Source of the DNA: Rallus limicola
Lineage: Eukaryota > Chordata > Aves > Gruiformes > Rallidae
NCBI GenBank assembly: GCA_022605955.1
Contig: JAKCOZ010000001.1
Coordinates: 98,798,211-98,862,210 of the forward strand
Length of the DNA: 64,000 bases
Reading direction: 5' to 3'
Shown: in pieces, positions 1 through 14,466 of the stretch
Numbering within the stretch: position 1 is the first letter of the stretch
Layout of the letters: each line of letters begins with the position of its first letter
Program-made: the position numbers and the translations under genes
The notes under the pieces: model-generated
The model's input: the letters and a program-made list of their open reading frames with translations, nothing else
The model's database searches: none
Told to the model about the DNA's origin: nothing

Positions 1-3000
1 AAATGCTCTGACCCTTTTAATGGTATTAGAGATAAATATGGTTGCTATAGAAAAGATCTTGGCAATCATGATGAATATTTTACGTTAGTGCAATTGTGCT
101 GCACTAGACAAGTGAATCAAGAAGAAATTAAATAGATCCACTTGTTCACTTAAAGACAGACACTAAAAATCATTATGGTTAACCATATTAGATAGAAAGC
201 ATTTGAAAAATTAAAATTTACAAGATGACATGTATTTATTGAAATAAGCAGAACATATGCCACATCCAAGTCATGTTGCTGCCATTTATGTTTGAAAGTT
301 CAGCATTTTAAACTGTGCATGTGGGAAATAACAGAAAGGTTAAAAGAACACTCCTGGAAGGGAAGAAAAGACAAACAAATCATTTAACAGCAAATTCTAT
401 TGCTAAAAGAATCTGTCAAAAAAGAAAATGCCATGCTAGACAGTCCTATTGATATATAAAATACTTGGGGCTTGTGTTAAGATTCAAAATTCCACAGGAG
501 GGAAAAGTTACATTCACCATGAAAATAAAATATAATCTATTCTGATATCATATGTGTGCTTTTAATTTTTAAAAAAATGTTGACTTAATGGAATTTGGCA
601 AATGGAAATAATTTCAACAAGGTCAAGTTCTCTATGATCAGGTTGTGCTTGTTAATTAAGATATACTGAACTGGGAAATCCACTTGTAAATGGAATGTTC
701 CCTAAAGATCTGATTATACACAGCAATGTTTAAGGGCAGTGGCTGGCATGTAGCAAGACTGGAAGCTGTCAGAACTAAAATCTGTTAGAAGATCAAACAG
801 AGATCCCTGAAGATGCAGAAATACATCAGATATAACTGATATAACTGAATCACTGGAAGACTTCACAATAAAGGTCTCAAATAGAGTTCTAGTTTCAAGG
901 AACTAAACCATAGTATCCCTACAGATACTGCGTATCTGTACAGAGTGCCTTCATTTTTTCCTGTTGATTTGCTTTGTATGCCGGCCTCAGGTGTGACATG
1001 GTATGATGGTACAACAAAGTCTCCCATTAGGCAAGTAAGTAGTAGAGGACAGTCTCTCCTCCTCTGAACCAGGCTGAGTATGTCAAGCACATCTTCAGAG
1101 AGAAGATATTATTATTTAATTAACAGCACAATTAATACTAAAATGTTCATCCGAGCAGGAATTTTGGTTAATTGAACTGAACAGCCGTTTTCTTCAACAA
1201 AAGAAGTTCTACCATAGTTAAGGGAAAATAAGCCATTTAAGAAAAAATAAACACCCAGTAATGCAATACTGGATATCAGGTGACCTTCTCACTATCTATG
1301 CTGAGGGCTTGTTGCTGCTATCTAAAACTGCCTCACCCAAAAGATCCAAACAATAGTAATGCCTCTAAAGTTGTGACATTTTAAGTTGTCATGTCAGCAG
1401 GAGTGGGAAAATGTTTCTTAATTTTATTATCTGAATATTGGACTGCAGTAATTATATTCATGTCAGACACTTGCATATATCAATTTGGCTTTATGAAAGA
1501 AGTGAGGTAGATTTCCTCTTCCAATTTCTGGCAGGTAGAAGTTTGGCAGAAGTAGACGATGGGTTACAGATTAGATAAAATTATACATTGTTTTCCAAAA
1601 TCTGGGGTGGTGGGGGAGGAGAAGGTTTATATGTATGAGACATATTAGAGTTATTGATATATAAACAAATTTAATTTTACAGGATGGAAAATAAAACAAA
1701 ATTATTGAATACTCATTTTATATTTATAAACTTATTGTATTTTCTCCAGTTGCTTTGCCAGTGGAAATGCCAATAATGAAGCTTGGATTTTTCCATATAT
1801 AATCCATTCCCTCCTTATAATCCAATCTGAGATGGACATTAATAAATTAATATGGACATAGAGCAAAAGTGGCATATCTTGCTTCCCTCCTGTGTTATGG
1901 ATTTCCAATCAAGGCTTGCAAGATGATCTATTATTTGCATGAATGCAGAAAGAGCTCAAATGAAGCAATTATTTGACAAGAATACTTGATAAATGGTAGC
2001 AATATATTATATGTACCACAGACAAACTTATTTCTAGACAACCACCTCTTGAAAATTTATTGCTATGAGAGTTTAAGAGACAACAATGGCTTCATTTTAA
2101 AAGAAGAAGTCTAAAGTGACACAAATATTTTCTTAAATCCTCCAGAGTATCTATTTCATCATAGACAAAGACATGGTGTATGAACTCAGATGAGTATCCC
2201 TGTTCCCCTTGGAATCTTTTATGTCACCTGAAGATAAGGCTCTGCATTTTCATTCATACCCTTATAAATGTAAGAACAAAAAGACATGTAGATATTGTGT
2301 TAGCATTTAGCTGAAGCTAAGAATATGGATATCGTGATATCTGTGACCTGCTTTCAAACAGTTCGAGAGCTCTTTACAGGGTAGGCAATTCTGCTTCTGT
2401 CAGAGCAGTATTGACAGTGTAAAAGGAAATTAAAAAGTCAGCCTTTCATACACTAGATAGGGAAATTCAAATAATTAGTTTTCATTGATTTCCCAGTGGT
2501 ACATCTGTGATCTACGTGGGCGTGTACACATACCTCCTGCTGTTTTGGGAAGCCCACCCTTGCTTCCACCCCAGCCAAAAAACAGACTCCAACATTATCT
2601 CTAGTGAGGAAGACCATCTGTGCTAGACTATTTGCTGTAAATTCTTATCCTTTCTTGTCAGTGCAGTGGAGGTAAAGTGTCTCAATTCCCTGTAACTTTT
2701 CTTAATTTCACCAGGTGCAATAAACTGCAACTACTTAAAACTGTTAATCTTGGTGGTTACTTATGTATGCTAAGGAGTTATGAGTCTAAGTGGAAACGGG
2801 AAGAACATAGGGAAGAGAGACAAAAACCACAAAGCAATAGGATATAATAATAATATTTATGTCTTTTGATTTTTGCTTTCCCCAATAAGTCACCCTGAAT
2901 AACCAGCACAATTCTGACATATGAAACACATCTAAAATAACTGTGATAGAAAACACATCAAAAATAAGTAAGATGAGGCTATGTCAGCTTTGAGAATTCA

Positions 3001-5421
3001 GTTTCAGATAACACCAGGAGAAATGAACAATCATTTTGATTTGTATAGTACAAACCTTGACCATGGTCCCATGCAATGCTTCTGATAGTCCTGGCATCTC
3101 TGCTGTTTTCTTTCTTTTTGGCACTAAAGAGAGAGATATTTATTCTATTGTGTTAAAAAATTAAATTTAATGTAAAATGAAATTTTGGTCATTCCAAATC
3201 TATTTGGAATTTCAGAAAAAAGGTTAAACGGTTTAGATGATAAAGAAAATAAATGGGAAGGTAATGCAGAGAGAAAGGGTTGTGATAAGACTTTTTTGTC
3301 AACCAGCTAAATGTTAAAATATATGCTTTCCTTAGGTCTCTGCTTGAGGATATCAGCCTATACTTTACACTTCTTAAGAAAGGAACGTACATGGATTCAT
3401 ATTTATAACACAAAAGATGGAATTGCTTAATTTAAACCATTCCAATTTCTATTTGGTCTGATCCCAAACTTTTCTCCAGTTCAATAGCCAAAAAAAGGAA
3501 TAGAAAGATTAATATAGACCTAATTATCACAACACTTTCTACAAGAGGGTGCAGGATATTTAACTTCTCTACTAAAAAGACTATTATTCCATAAACAGTG
3601 AAATATTTTCCTTTTTTGAAAAATTTTTTAAGCAAGGTGTGTTGTATCATGCCAATAATTCTTGCTATGGTCCAAACAAGCAGCTGATTCTTTAATTTTC
3701 AGATTCAGTTGGCACAGTGCCTCAACCCCCAAGCACTCAGCTTTCTTTTTATCCTCAAGGATGGGAAAGGAGTGTGGCAAACCACCTCTTGCAGAGGCAG
3801 AATTAACAAATCTATCAAGCCAGTTAGTGTTGTGCCATCTGCCCCTTATACAGGGACAGCATTAATCACAGCAGCCCTCCCAGATGGGTCCATCTCCTGT
3901 CCATAACCAGATTCATGAATAAATGGGGACAAAAAAAATATATTATACTGGATCAATATTTCAAGTTTGCTAGTGTTTACCCAGGGTGGGTGGTGGTGGT
4001 GGTGGAGAGAGCTGGGGAGTCACAGATGTGAACTCCCCTGACACAGAGAAGACTGTCTATTCTTTCTGCTTGTGTCATTAGCGCAATTTATACTGTGGGG
4101 TGAAGTGCTCCATTTTGAACAGACTTGCAGCAAGAGGCAATGCTTTTCAGTAACACAAACTGTACCTAACTGAAGATGAGAACTGTCTACATATTCATGG
4201 TAAAGTTTGGGTAATAAATTGCAGTTTCTTATAATCATTTTCACTGTATCACTCAGTTTCCAGTCAGGAATTAATGAGTAAATCTATCTGCATACAGAGA
4301 TAAAATGGACATGAATGACTTGCTAAAATGTTCCACAGCACTAAGATGTGATAATTTTATTTTTTTCAACAGATTAAGAAACAGGTCTGGGTTTATAGTT
4401 TTGTCACGTCATCCACTTCCTAGTTCTTACCTCCAGCTAGTCACTCACATGATGCTTTCTCTCTTTCCCTCTCCCCCTAAAAATCTGCACAAGACTAAAC
4501 AAGCCTAGTGAAAGACAATAATATAAGTCCTGTAAGGCAAAAAGGAAGGATATATAACGAAATACTACTAGCTAAACCCCTCTTTCTTCAATTCCTTCTC
4601 TGTGATATCACATGACTCTATCCTTTGGTAGTCTAAGTATGCCATAATTAGACAGGAAAAAAAAGGGGGGGGAAGGCAGATATAAAGGTAGAATTTGGAT
4701 AAAGGTAGAACTTATCAGATACTTAGTATGCAAACCCAGGAAATTCATAAAGAATATTGTCGACAAAATCAAATCAATTTAATGTTTCACTCTGATAAAG
4801 TTTACTTTGAGAAATAAAAATACTTCATTTTATCTTTATCGCTTTGTTGGTTTTCTAGATTATATCAAAATGATTTATAGGCTGAACTGAAAACCTCTGT
4901 TCCTAAACCTCAGTACAATTTTTTTGGAAGGCTTTTAGGGATAGGCTTGATAGCTTGATAGATTTTCTTATTTCCTTTTTTTTTTTTCTCCTAAGCATCT
5001 GACAATCTTGTGCAAACACCACAGTACTTGAATATCCCTACTTTTTTCTGCCGTTTGGACTGTTCCTATCCAACTGATTAAACCTTACTGACTAGGAAAA
5101 TATTTTAAAATGAATGTTTAGAGTTTTCAGAGTAGCATTTCAGCATTTCAAATTTTCAAATGAGTGTTTTAAATTTTGATGAGTTACAACATGAGAATTT
5201 CAAGGGTATTATAAATTAAAAATTATTAGCTAGAATTACGCACCAAGGCAGAGAAAAATAGATGCTCAATGGCACATAAATCCTGCCTGATGTTCACTGA
5301 CAAAGGGAAATTGAGAGATCTAGGAAAATTCATTTGCTATTCTACTTGACCACAGCTGATGATCATTACATTATCACATGAACTGTGGCAGCCAATAACA
5401 CCTCATGTTTTCTACGTATTC

Positions 5422-5438
5422 TTTTTTTTTTTTTTTTT
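5422..5438. repeat. Poly-T run (17 bp)
   Basis: Seventeen consecutive T residues in otherwise unique AT-rich sequence. There is no retrotransposon body next to it that I recognise. Confidence 0.9.
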
Positions 5439-8400
5439 GCCCATGCATTCCTCATTCATGGTCAATCTGTAAAAAAATTCATATTCTTTCTCAGGTCTTT
5501 GCATCAATAACATCACTTAACATATTCATTACATTAAAACACATTTCCTTTCATTAATTTTAAGCTGTTTTCACGATAATTTTAACAAATACCCTTGTGC
5601 TGATTTTATGAGCCAGTTTGATTTGTATTCCCTAGAACAATATTTTTAATTATTTTCCCTTTTTCCCCTAAGAAAAAATTGAACAATCTGAAGTTCCTGA
5701 TCTGCTCTCTGACTAGCTTGGGATAAGCAGATGCCTGACTTCAATGGGCAATAGCCACATGGCTACATGTGCAAGATTCCAGTCTCAGTGAATGATAGCT
5801 GTCATTTCTACAATGAAAGTTTTGTACATGTAATTGCAGAGTCTGTGCAAATTTAGCTAGCAGAAGGAGGCTTCTGCTTTTGCCTATAGGTTTCAGATTA
5901 TAAAGGCAACCAAAATTTTGTTCCCATCCTTATATATTATTAATTTTCACACTGTCTGACATTGATTTTTTGCTTAATTCATTAACAATTAATTTTTATT
6001 GGAAAGGTAGTTACCCTGTTTTTCCTCTTTATATTGCGAACCAAATGGAAAGAAACTTCTGTTTTTTGAAGGCACTTGATAATAAAATATTTTTCTTTTG
6101 CAAAATTTTTACTGTTTCTGTGAAATACTTATTTTGTTCATGTCAAGTGTGTCTGGGACATGAAGAAGTCAGGGTCCACCCCTCCTAGCATCTCAGGATC
6201 CAGCACTGACTGCCCGTAGCCTTACTGGAAGGGGGCTGTGGGAAGCGTATCCCTGCCAGCTGGTGTTAAGTAAGTGATATTTTTAGCCTTGCATACCCTA
6301 GGACACCAGATAAGTGAGATTTTTTGAGATACCTCTACCTTCCTTTGTGCAATTTCGGGCTGGATTGGAGCAATATCCGTTATAACTCTATAGGGAATAA
6401 GACAGGTGCATCTTGTACAATGCAGCGGCTTGCTTCCTAAATCCTTCTCAAGATATCTTACTCTTTTCTACCTTTTTTTTTGCCCCCATCAGTGGTATAC
6501 ATGTATTTTTTGCTGTCTCTGGACAGTGACATGAGCTGACACTTGATCTAAGTTCAGATCTGCAAAAGTTCAGATCAATTGATTGTTTCAGATCACTAAT
6601 TTAGCAGCTAGCTAAATTACATTTATTAAGTAAATATTATTCTTCAGTATGATAAGAAGGAGGAAAGAGAAAGGCTCTTTAGCAGTAGACAAGTAAGAAG
6701 AACCTTCAAATATTTCACAAGGATGTCTGTACATCAATCCCAGAAAGCTTTCAGGCATAGATCAAATATAATAAAACACCTGCATGCTAACACAAGAAGC
6801 ATGAAGGACAAACAAGGAGAAATTGGAAGCTGTAACTAACACGGAAAAATGATATAGGAGAGTTGACAGAAACATAGTGGAAGTATGACCTCACTAGCTC
6901 ATAAACATGGTGAATTAAAGCTCTGTCATAATGGCTGTGCATGAAATACAAATGTCTGCATTTCCACAAGCAGAAAAATTAGGGTTGTGACATCATGAAC
7001 AAAGTAGAATTTCAAAGGATTTGTAGAAATCCATTCTAAAAATCCTTATGTTTATTATGAGTGGATGCATCCCACCCAGTACTGCGGTTGAAAAACCACA
7101 TTTAATTTTAAGAGCAGTTTGTAAAGAATGAAATAAGAAGGAGTGAACTTATAAATAAACAGGAGTGGATAGGTGTGCCAGAGAAGGTCATGAACAACCT
7201 GCAATGATCATTGTGGTTCAAAGAGGATAAGAAAAAATAATCTGCAGATGAATTTGCTTACTGACATTAAAATTCTGCTGGACTACCCTATGTGTAAATA
7301 TTACACAGGAATTAATCACTGACAGAGTTTGCCTGTGGAAACAAGCAATTGTCCTATTAAGTACCTTCTTTCACTTGTATTCTTATATAACATTGGGTGA
7401 GAAGGAACTTCAGAGTAAAATCAGGTTAAAAATGTGCCAAAACCTCTGAACTAATAGATACTGCTATAAGCAGTTTGTCGCATTTTTCTTTAGGAAAATT
7501 AACAAATATGAGTCAAAAAAATGTCAGTTTTCTGAAGACAGAAACAGTGAATAATGCAGGTAGCACATATGTAAAATTTATTTTCAGATAACGATGCAAG
7601 AATTTTAACAGAAAAGTCTAATCTTGTAATGGAAAAATGTTATCATGAGTTCAATTTTTTTGTCAAATCTGTGCCAAAGTTTGGAATCAGATGCCCACAA
7701 AAAAAAATCTATTAAAAAAAAAGTAAAAAACTCAAACCCATATCTTGCACACCTTCTTCAATTCTATGTCTATTGTAATTTTTTTAAGTTGTATCTTTAC
7801 TTTTTATTTCAAATATATTAGCAGAAGTTAATTATTTTACTTAAATTTTTTCTCATTTAATTTTTTCTAGCTACCACTTACTGTGCGATGAGCAAGCTTT
7901 GAAACAGTAGAGTAGGAAATGCAAAAATATAAGGAAAAAACTCAATTAAAAATAATTAGGAACATGAAAAAGTTAAATGAAACATGTTTTTACTCAAGTG
8001 ACAGACAGTAAAAGAGAAGAATGAAAACTCAAAACCTGAAAATGAAAATAGACCAAACCAAAATACATATCTATTTAAAAAATAAATCCCAGAAATTAAA
8101 AAAAAAATAATAGAAAATTAATGCTGTTTCTCATAGTTTCACAAGACCTAGGAGTATTTAATAATCTTCTTCTAAAAGACAAAAAAAAAAAAAGATAATT
8201 TTGAAATCAACCTATTTTTTATATATCCTTTAGGGGACTGAGAAACTCCATGTTATGCTAATACTAGAACAGAAGAGCATTTTTAATGTGTACTGAACTA
8301 CATGTTGCACTATATCTAGACTAGGTCTAGGCAATAATCAGTCAGCATAAATTTTGAACATTTACATATCTCAAAAATCTAGAGCCAATAATAAGCTACA

Positions 8401-9387
8401 TTCATATGTTCCTTTTAGAAGTGTCTGCATGCAGATTATAGGGAAATATACAATCTGATGGCGAAAGTGTAGTTTTGGGACAATAAATTGTGAGTTAACC
8501 AGGCAAATAGAAAAGCTGGTATCTCATCTTGTAAAGAAACATGAATATTTAGGAAGTGAAAAATTAAAATATTAATTTGATTAAGAAAAATATCTGCATA
8601 CTGGATAAAGACATAACACAGTAAACTTCCAGGGGAAATATTAAATGTCTGGATTGCCCTAAAGTCTTGAGAACTGTCTTTGCAAACTGACATACTCCAC
8701 TGAATGGAAAAGGAGGTATGGCCTCAAATGCTGGCTCAGTGTGTGATATATGGTAGGTATGAGTGATACGGGACAGCAAACCACTGTGACAAGAGACAAT
8801 TTTTAATTGAACTACTAAAGTCATATAGAAAAAATAACCTGTCTCAGCTCACCAGAGGGATCCTGCCCCCTCTTCTTCCTCCTTTCTAGTGTCACAGCCC
8901 TTCCCTCACCCCAGCACTTACACAGGGAAGGATACAGGTATTTCAGTCACTCTTCCCATGCAGCCAGGCATGATGTTGACCACACAAGAACAAGGCATGC
9001 CAAAACAGCAGGAACTGCTCTCAGATGTACTACAGCCTTGGCCTATGGGCAATCCTACGGAGCATATCTCAGCCCTTTGGCTTTGTGAAAGACAACACGT
9101 GTGATTCAAAATGCCTATGGAGTTGCAACTGCAGTTTATCTCATCCTTTTGCCTGATAAATCCACCTACCATTACACTGCTTTCACTCCACTATCATTAG
9201 AAGCATGACACATCATCTGATCAGACTGTACATTCAAGTAAATCTTCATTAGTGGCAATTTTTTGTGTTTTTACTGAACTGACTTACAAAAAAATGAGAA
9301 ATAATAAAAACTCCATAACATTAGTGACCCTTCAGGAAAACTACCAAGCACAGACAGACCTATCTGGTTTGAATTATCATGTGAATG

Positions 9388-9413
9388 TTAAACATTTATT
9401 TAATAAATGTTAA
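9388..9413. repeat. AT-rich palindrome (hairpin-forming)
   Basis: The left arm ttaaacatttatt (9388-9400) and the right arm aataaatgttaa (9402-9413) are reverse complements apart from one extra A in the left arm. They are separated by a single T. The palindrome sits at the start of a low-complexity stretch rich in AATA and ATTGAA words that runs to about 9500. Confidence 0.7.
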
Positions 9414-12400
9414 ATTATTGAAATAATTTATATTGAAATAAATAATAATATAATAATATTGAAACAATTATTGAAGGAATGTGAAGCAATTATTGAAGAA
9501 GTAGCATAAGTCATAGCAAGATCTTACTAATATTACAAATCAAATGAGAGAACACCCATAGAAAAGACAGACAATATAATAAAATGGTTTTTGGAATGGA
9601 ACTGAGCTCTTTTTCTCAAGATTTTGCATGTGTAAACAGGTCTAAAATTGTAGGCATCATGCTATATTATTAAAAAAAAAAAGGTTTAATGGGGAACTAC
9701 AAAACTTTCTTTTATTTGTTTCAGGAAGAAATCTACCAAGTATGATATATTAAGATAAGTGAGTGGAGATCTGAATCCAAGCAGATTGCCGTCCGACCTG
9801 GTTTTTATTAAATACCTACAGTTCTCAGGCATTCATTTGCTGGATTTGGAAAATGCTCAATACTAGCTGAACTCTTAATAGACTAGAGTAATGATTTAAC
9901 AGGAAATAAAGAACTCTTTGTGCTATGATAGGGATTTCAGAAAACAAATAATTCAAAAGTCAGGCTACCATCATTAAAATGTCTTTTCTTGACCAATTTA
10001 TCTTTCAGAAAGCAGAATATTTATTGTTTTGGTTTGTTTTGTTTTGGGTGGGTTTTTTTTCCAATTTATGCATTTAATTAGGAAAATTTCTGATATGTCA
10101 ATTTAGGTGAAAAAAATCCCCAAAAGACAAGGTAAACAACATCATACTTGAATTACCAAGTAAGATTATATATTGCCTGTAGCTAAACCTTCCTTATGTT
10201 TTTGAAAAATAACCTTTATCTCACTTTTCACAGCTACATTCTGGTTTTAATGCATATAATTACCCATCCTAGTTATTTGTCAAAATGCCACATAAAAAAT
10301 AATAGACGCTGTTTTCCATATTGGGAGACAAAATACTTTCCTACATTTTACTAATAATAGCTATCTAAAAATAAATAAAAGCAGTTCTATAAAATCTTAC
10401 TGGTTTTTATCATACTTCTAAAATGCATGATAGTAGGAAAGAGAATCGTTATATATCAGAAAATAGAGAAAATAAATCTATCTGGTTATAAGATTATGGA
10501 ATTGAGCGTACATGATGCGTTGTTTAATGAAGATTCCTGTAACCAAAAGAAGGTGAAGAATTAGGCTAAAATAAATGGTATATTGAACTCAGTCATCACT
10601 GGACAGGAATCATGGGGTCAGTTTCCCTAAATTATCCTGTAAATCTTTTCAGCAATCTCCCTCTCAATCATCTATTTCTGCCCAAACATCGCATGAAGAT
10701 ATTGGACTATGGAAATTAATAGTCTGATAAAGTACAAGATTTTTGTGTTCATTAAAATAAAACTAAAGGGACTTTCTGTTTCAATATATTATAGTGCATA
10801 CTTAAAGAAAGGATTGAATGTTGATATATAATTTGTGTTAATTGCAGTCTTTTTTTTTTTGCCAGCAGGAGCACTGTTCTTTAAATGAAATCAGCTATTT
10901 TTATTCCTTGAGAAAATTGCACTGGCTATATTAAAATTATTCTTTGCTATTGTTCCCTGGTTAACAAAACTCAATAAAAATACACAAAACAACAATAAGT
11001 AATAACTTCAGCTGAGAGATCTGTAATGTTTATTGTTATTTTTTCCCATATAAATGAAGAATCAGGTTTTACAGCATTTACAATGGCATCTATTGTACCT
11101 CCACTGACTGACACCGAAATATCCCATATAGTCTCTTTTTCTATCAAACCACGTAGTGAATTACAAATGTAGTAGTCCAGAAAGAGAGTATAATTGGAAA
11201 GAGGAAAAAAATATCATCAGCTAACTAAAATACAGTGTGGACCTAGAAGGAAAAGCTATTTGTGGGGGGTTTGAGCCCTGGCAGATCAAACAAACTTCAG
11301 TGAAATGCTTGTATTCACAATTTCACATTAACATTATTTGGATTGAGTTCTGAAGCAAATCATCTAACCAGTTCTGAAGCAAAGTGTTATGGATCTCTCA
11401 AAGTACTGGATACGTCAATTTTCTTTCCCAAACAAAAGCAAATATAGGAAGTGCAGGAAATTAAGACTTCTATTTAGTGTAAGTACAATCTACCTTCTGC
11501 AGGAAAAATAAAGGTATACCTTCATCCTTATTTTATAGTTGAATGACATCTTAGTCTATTTCTCTAAGGAGGTGTGGTACATGTCATAATTTTTTATGAA
11601 TATACATATAAATGCCTCTGTCTTTCATTCCTTTTTAATTTCTGAAGTTGTCACTTGTCTATGTCACACAGTTTTGACATAGAACACCTTTCTCACCAAT
11701 TTCATGGAAATAGGATACTGAAGAGAGCAGATAACCCTCCTTTATTTCATGACTGAAAGAAAAGACGGGACTCTCAGACTGTTCCTTTTATAACATCACA
11801 GAACTTGGTAAGACATGAGTTTCTTAGCTGAGTAGGAGTTTACTGAGGCCAGTCATAACATTTCCTTCCTACATAAATGTTCAGAAAGCTTGGTATAATT
11901 CTGGTAGTTAAGCACAAGATACAAAAATAAATATTAAGAGACAGTAATATACGTGATGTGAAGTTCTATGATGATAAACAGCTTCTAGCTGTTAAAGTTG
12001 TAGTCTCTCAAGCTTTTCTGGAATACGGTCAAAATCCATATTGGTCCTTTACAGTCCTGAGCATGTAACATAATCTCTACCTACAAGCACTGATAAATAC
12101 AAAATATATTAACATATATCTTGAAAATAAACCTTAAAGTAGTAACCATGGTCACCTAATGATCTGATTACAACCCTTAACATTCTCAATCACCTGATCT
12201 TCCTGTTAATCAGCTCTTTTCTCCATTCTGCTTTACAGAACTCTTGTATCCCCTACTTCACCCCATTTCTGAGCACCTACCACAATTCATTATGCAAGTA
12301 CCATTCCTGTGTTGTATAATTTTTCTAAATTAGACCAAAACTAGTCAGAAGAAAACTCCAAGTACTTATTTTCAGTAGCCTGATTGTTTTCAACCATGCT

Positions 12401-12457
12401 ACAGAAATACCCACCACTCAGACAGTTTGGAGTTCTGAAAGAAAATCTGTAGCTTAC

Positions 12458-12484
12458 AAAAAAAAAAAAAAAAAAAAAAAAAAA
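12458..12484. repeat. Poly-A run (27 bp)
   Basis: Twenty-seven consecutive A residues. I looked for a processed pseudogene or LINE tail. The sequence just upstream has no polyadenylation signal within about 30 bases and no recognisable coding sequence, so it is recorded only as a homopolymer. Confidence 0.9.
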
Positions 12485-13272
12485 GAGACAGGAAAACAAA
12501 TTTTGGAAGTTAGTATTCTACTCAAAAGTCCTTAAACCAGCTTTCCTTTCAGGAACATTCATATCCACTTGCTGACAGCATCTCTTGGTCTTGTGAGAGC
12601 TCAGCAGTTGTGCAATTGCTCCCAAAAGTTAGTATTTGAATCTGCTCCTTCCATGACCATCAACCTTCTGCCTAAGACTTCTAATGAGCTAGGAAAGTCT
12701 AACAGCATAAAAAAAGGGAAGCTGCAGGTATCGTACAAAGACATAAGGGGAAATCCACTTATAATATATAACAGGTATGATATTTTTGTGGGATGGGTCT
12801 TTCCTGACAGTTAATAAGCAGCTCAGTCAGGTTCCACATGGCCTACCTGGCCTCCATCTCCTACCTAGCAATAACTGTACCTATCTTCTCTACGCATCAT
12901 TGGTCAGAGTAAATTATAAATTGTTTTTCAAGGATTAAATCACATCTAAAACTTAATGGTAAATTTTATTCTTAAAGTGGCTTATTACAGAAGAGCTATT
13001 TTATTATTTCACTTAAAGTGCTCCCCTAGAAAAGAAGCATTTTCTCATTTTTCACTAGACCTTATAAAGGGCTTTATCATGTTAATCAATATTGTCTAAA
13101 AGATCTTTTATTGTAGTATTTGATGCAATTATTTCTGCTTTGTATTTCAATATATACAAAATAAGTTTTATAATGCTTAATACCGACATTATTACAAGCA
13201 CTTGAAGCAAGGAATGTCCTGCCTATGGGATTTTTTTGATACCAATGAGTAGTACAGCAATTTCGTATCAGG

Positions 13273-13310
13273 TTTTTTTTTTTTGGTTGATTTTTTTTTT
13301 TTTTTTTTTT
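13273..13310. repeat. Interrupted poly-T tract
   Basis: T12 and T20 runs are separated by GGTTGA. On the - strand this encodes a lysine-rich artefact in an otherwise meaningless open frame. Confidence 0.85.
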
Positions 13311-14466
13311 CTGAGGAAATATAAGTAGTTTAAGTTTTACAGGAAAAGAACAGTCAAGCAATTCCATTTTCCAATTGTCTCTGATGGGTCAGTAACTTTC
13401 TTTAGCTTTAAGAGAGACTGAAGTCCTTTATTACCTATTACCTTGTAATGAAACATGGATGTTTAAAACAGAGCTTTAAATGTGGTTATAAATGAAGAGA
13501 AATTTTACCTGGTTGTAAACCCAAATAAAGTCAGATAACTTAATAAAATAAATTGAAAATGTAAACATGAACAGCTTTAAAAAATCTTAGGAATCTCCAA
13601 TATCACATAAGAATTCCACTCAAATATGTTTTAAAAAAATATGAACCTATATTCAAATACAGGTTCATAATAGACTGAAATGATTAAGAAATAATATTGT
13701 ATTTACTTCTAGATCTGAAGTGGTGTTCAGATGGATTTAATGATTATATGACTGAGATGACATTGTGTATTTGAGGTCAGTCAGTACTTCCTAATACAAT
13801 ATGCTTCTGTCCTTGAATCTGAAGTTTCAAAAAACAACAAAAAAGATCTGATTTTTGTCTTAGTTTTAGAGACCTAGAAAAGAGAAAAGGAGCTTTCTCT
13901 TTTTGTTGTTACATAGGAATAAATTTGAGTTTATATTAGTCAGAAGCAAGAGGATGATTACATACATTTGTCTCGCTGGGTTTTATTTTTCCCTGTGCTT
14001 TGCTATTATGGCTTTAGATTTCTGGGGTGCATGTGGGTTTTTGGTTGGTTGGTTGGTAGGCTGGTTGGGGTTTTTTTGGTCTATGTATCTTTATTGAATC
14101 ATCTTATGTCTCTGCTAATTATAATGACCTTTAAACTTTCTGCATATATTTTTTAACACTTACTTTCTCAAAGGAACTTCTATCTGACCATATGTTTTTG
14201 ATGTACTGTTCTACTGGTGTGTATCTTCTCAGTTTGGCAAGCTTTTATTTGTGAAAGAGGTAGTTTTGTTAAATTTTCCATGGCAGAATAAAGCTATACA
14301 ATACATTATTGATAAAATTCATAAGCCTACTTATATAAAAAGAAATGTTGTGAGAGACAAATGAATAATACTTGAAATTGAAAGATAAGAGTCCAAAAGG
14401 AAAGCAAATGAAAGGAAGGATAATAGAAACAAGTAGCCTGAGGATAGAGATGAACAAATTTGAATT

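Larger units (their letters stand above)
1..12457. other. Unique AT-rich DNA, no gene recognised
   Basis: This stretch holds no open frame that looks like a protein and no CR1 or LTR signature that I can recognise. It is AT-rich, with scattered homopolymer runs such as T17 at 5422-5438 and a GTTTT-rich run near 10024-10062. Slightly GC-richer blocks near 3.69-3.91 kb and 8.83-9.18 kb are unclassified and are listed separately as findings. It is best read as intergenic or deep intronic bird DNA. Confidence 0.6.

Noticed and set aside
12380..12484. Processed pseudogene ending in the 27-bp poly-A
   Set aside because: There is no coding similarity upstream, no AATAAA-type signal close to the run and no flanking duplication seen.
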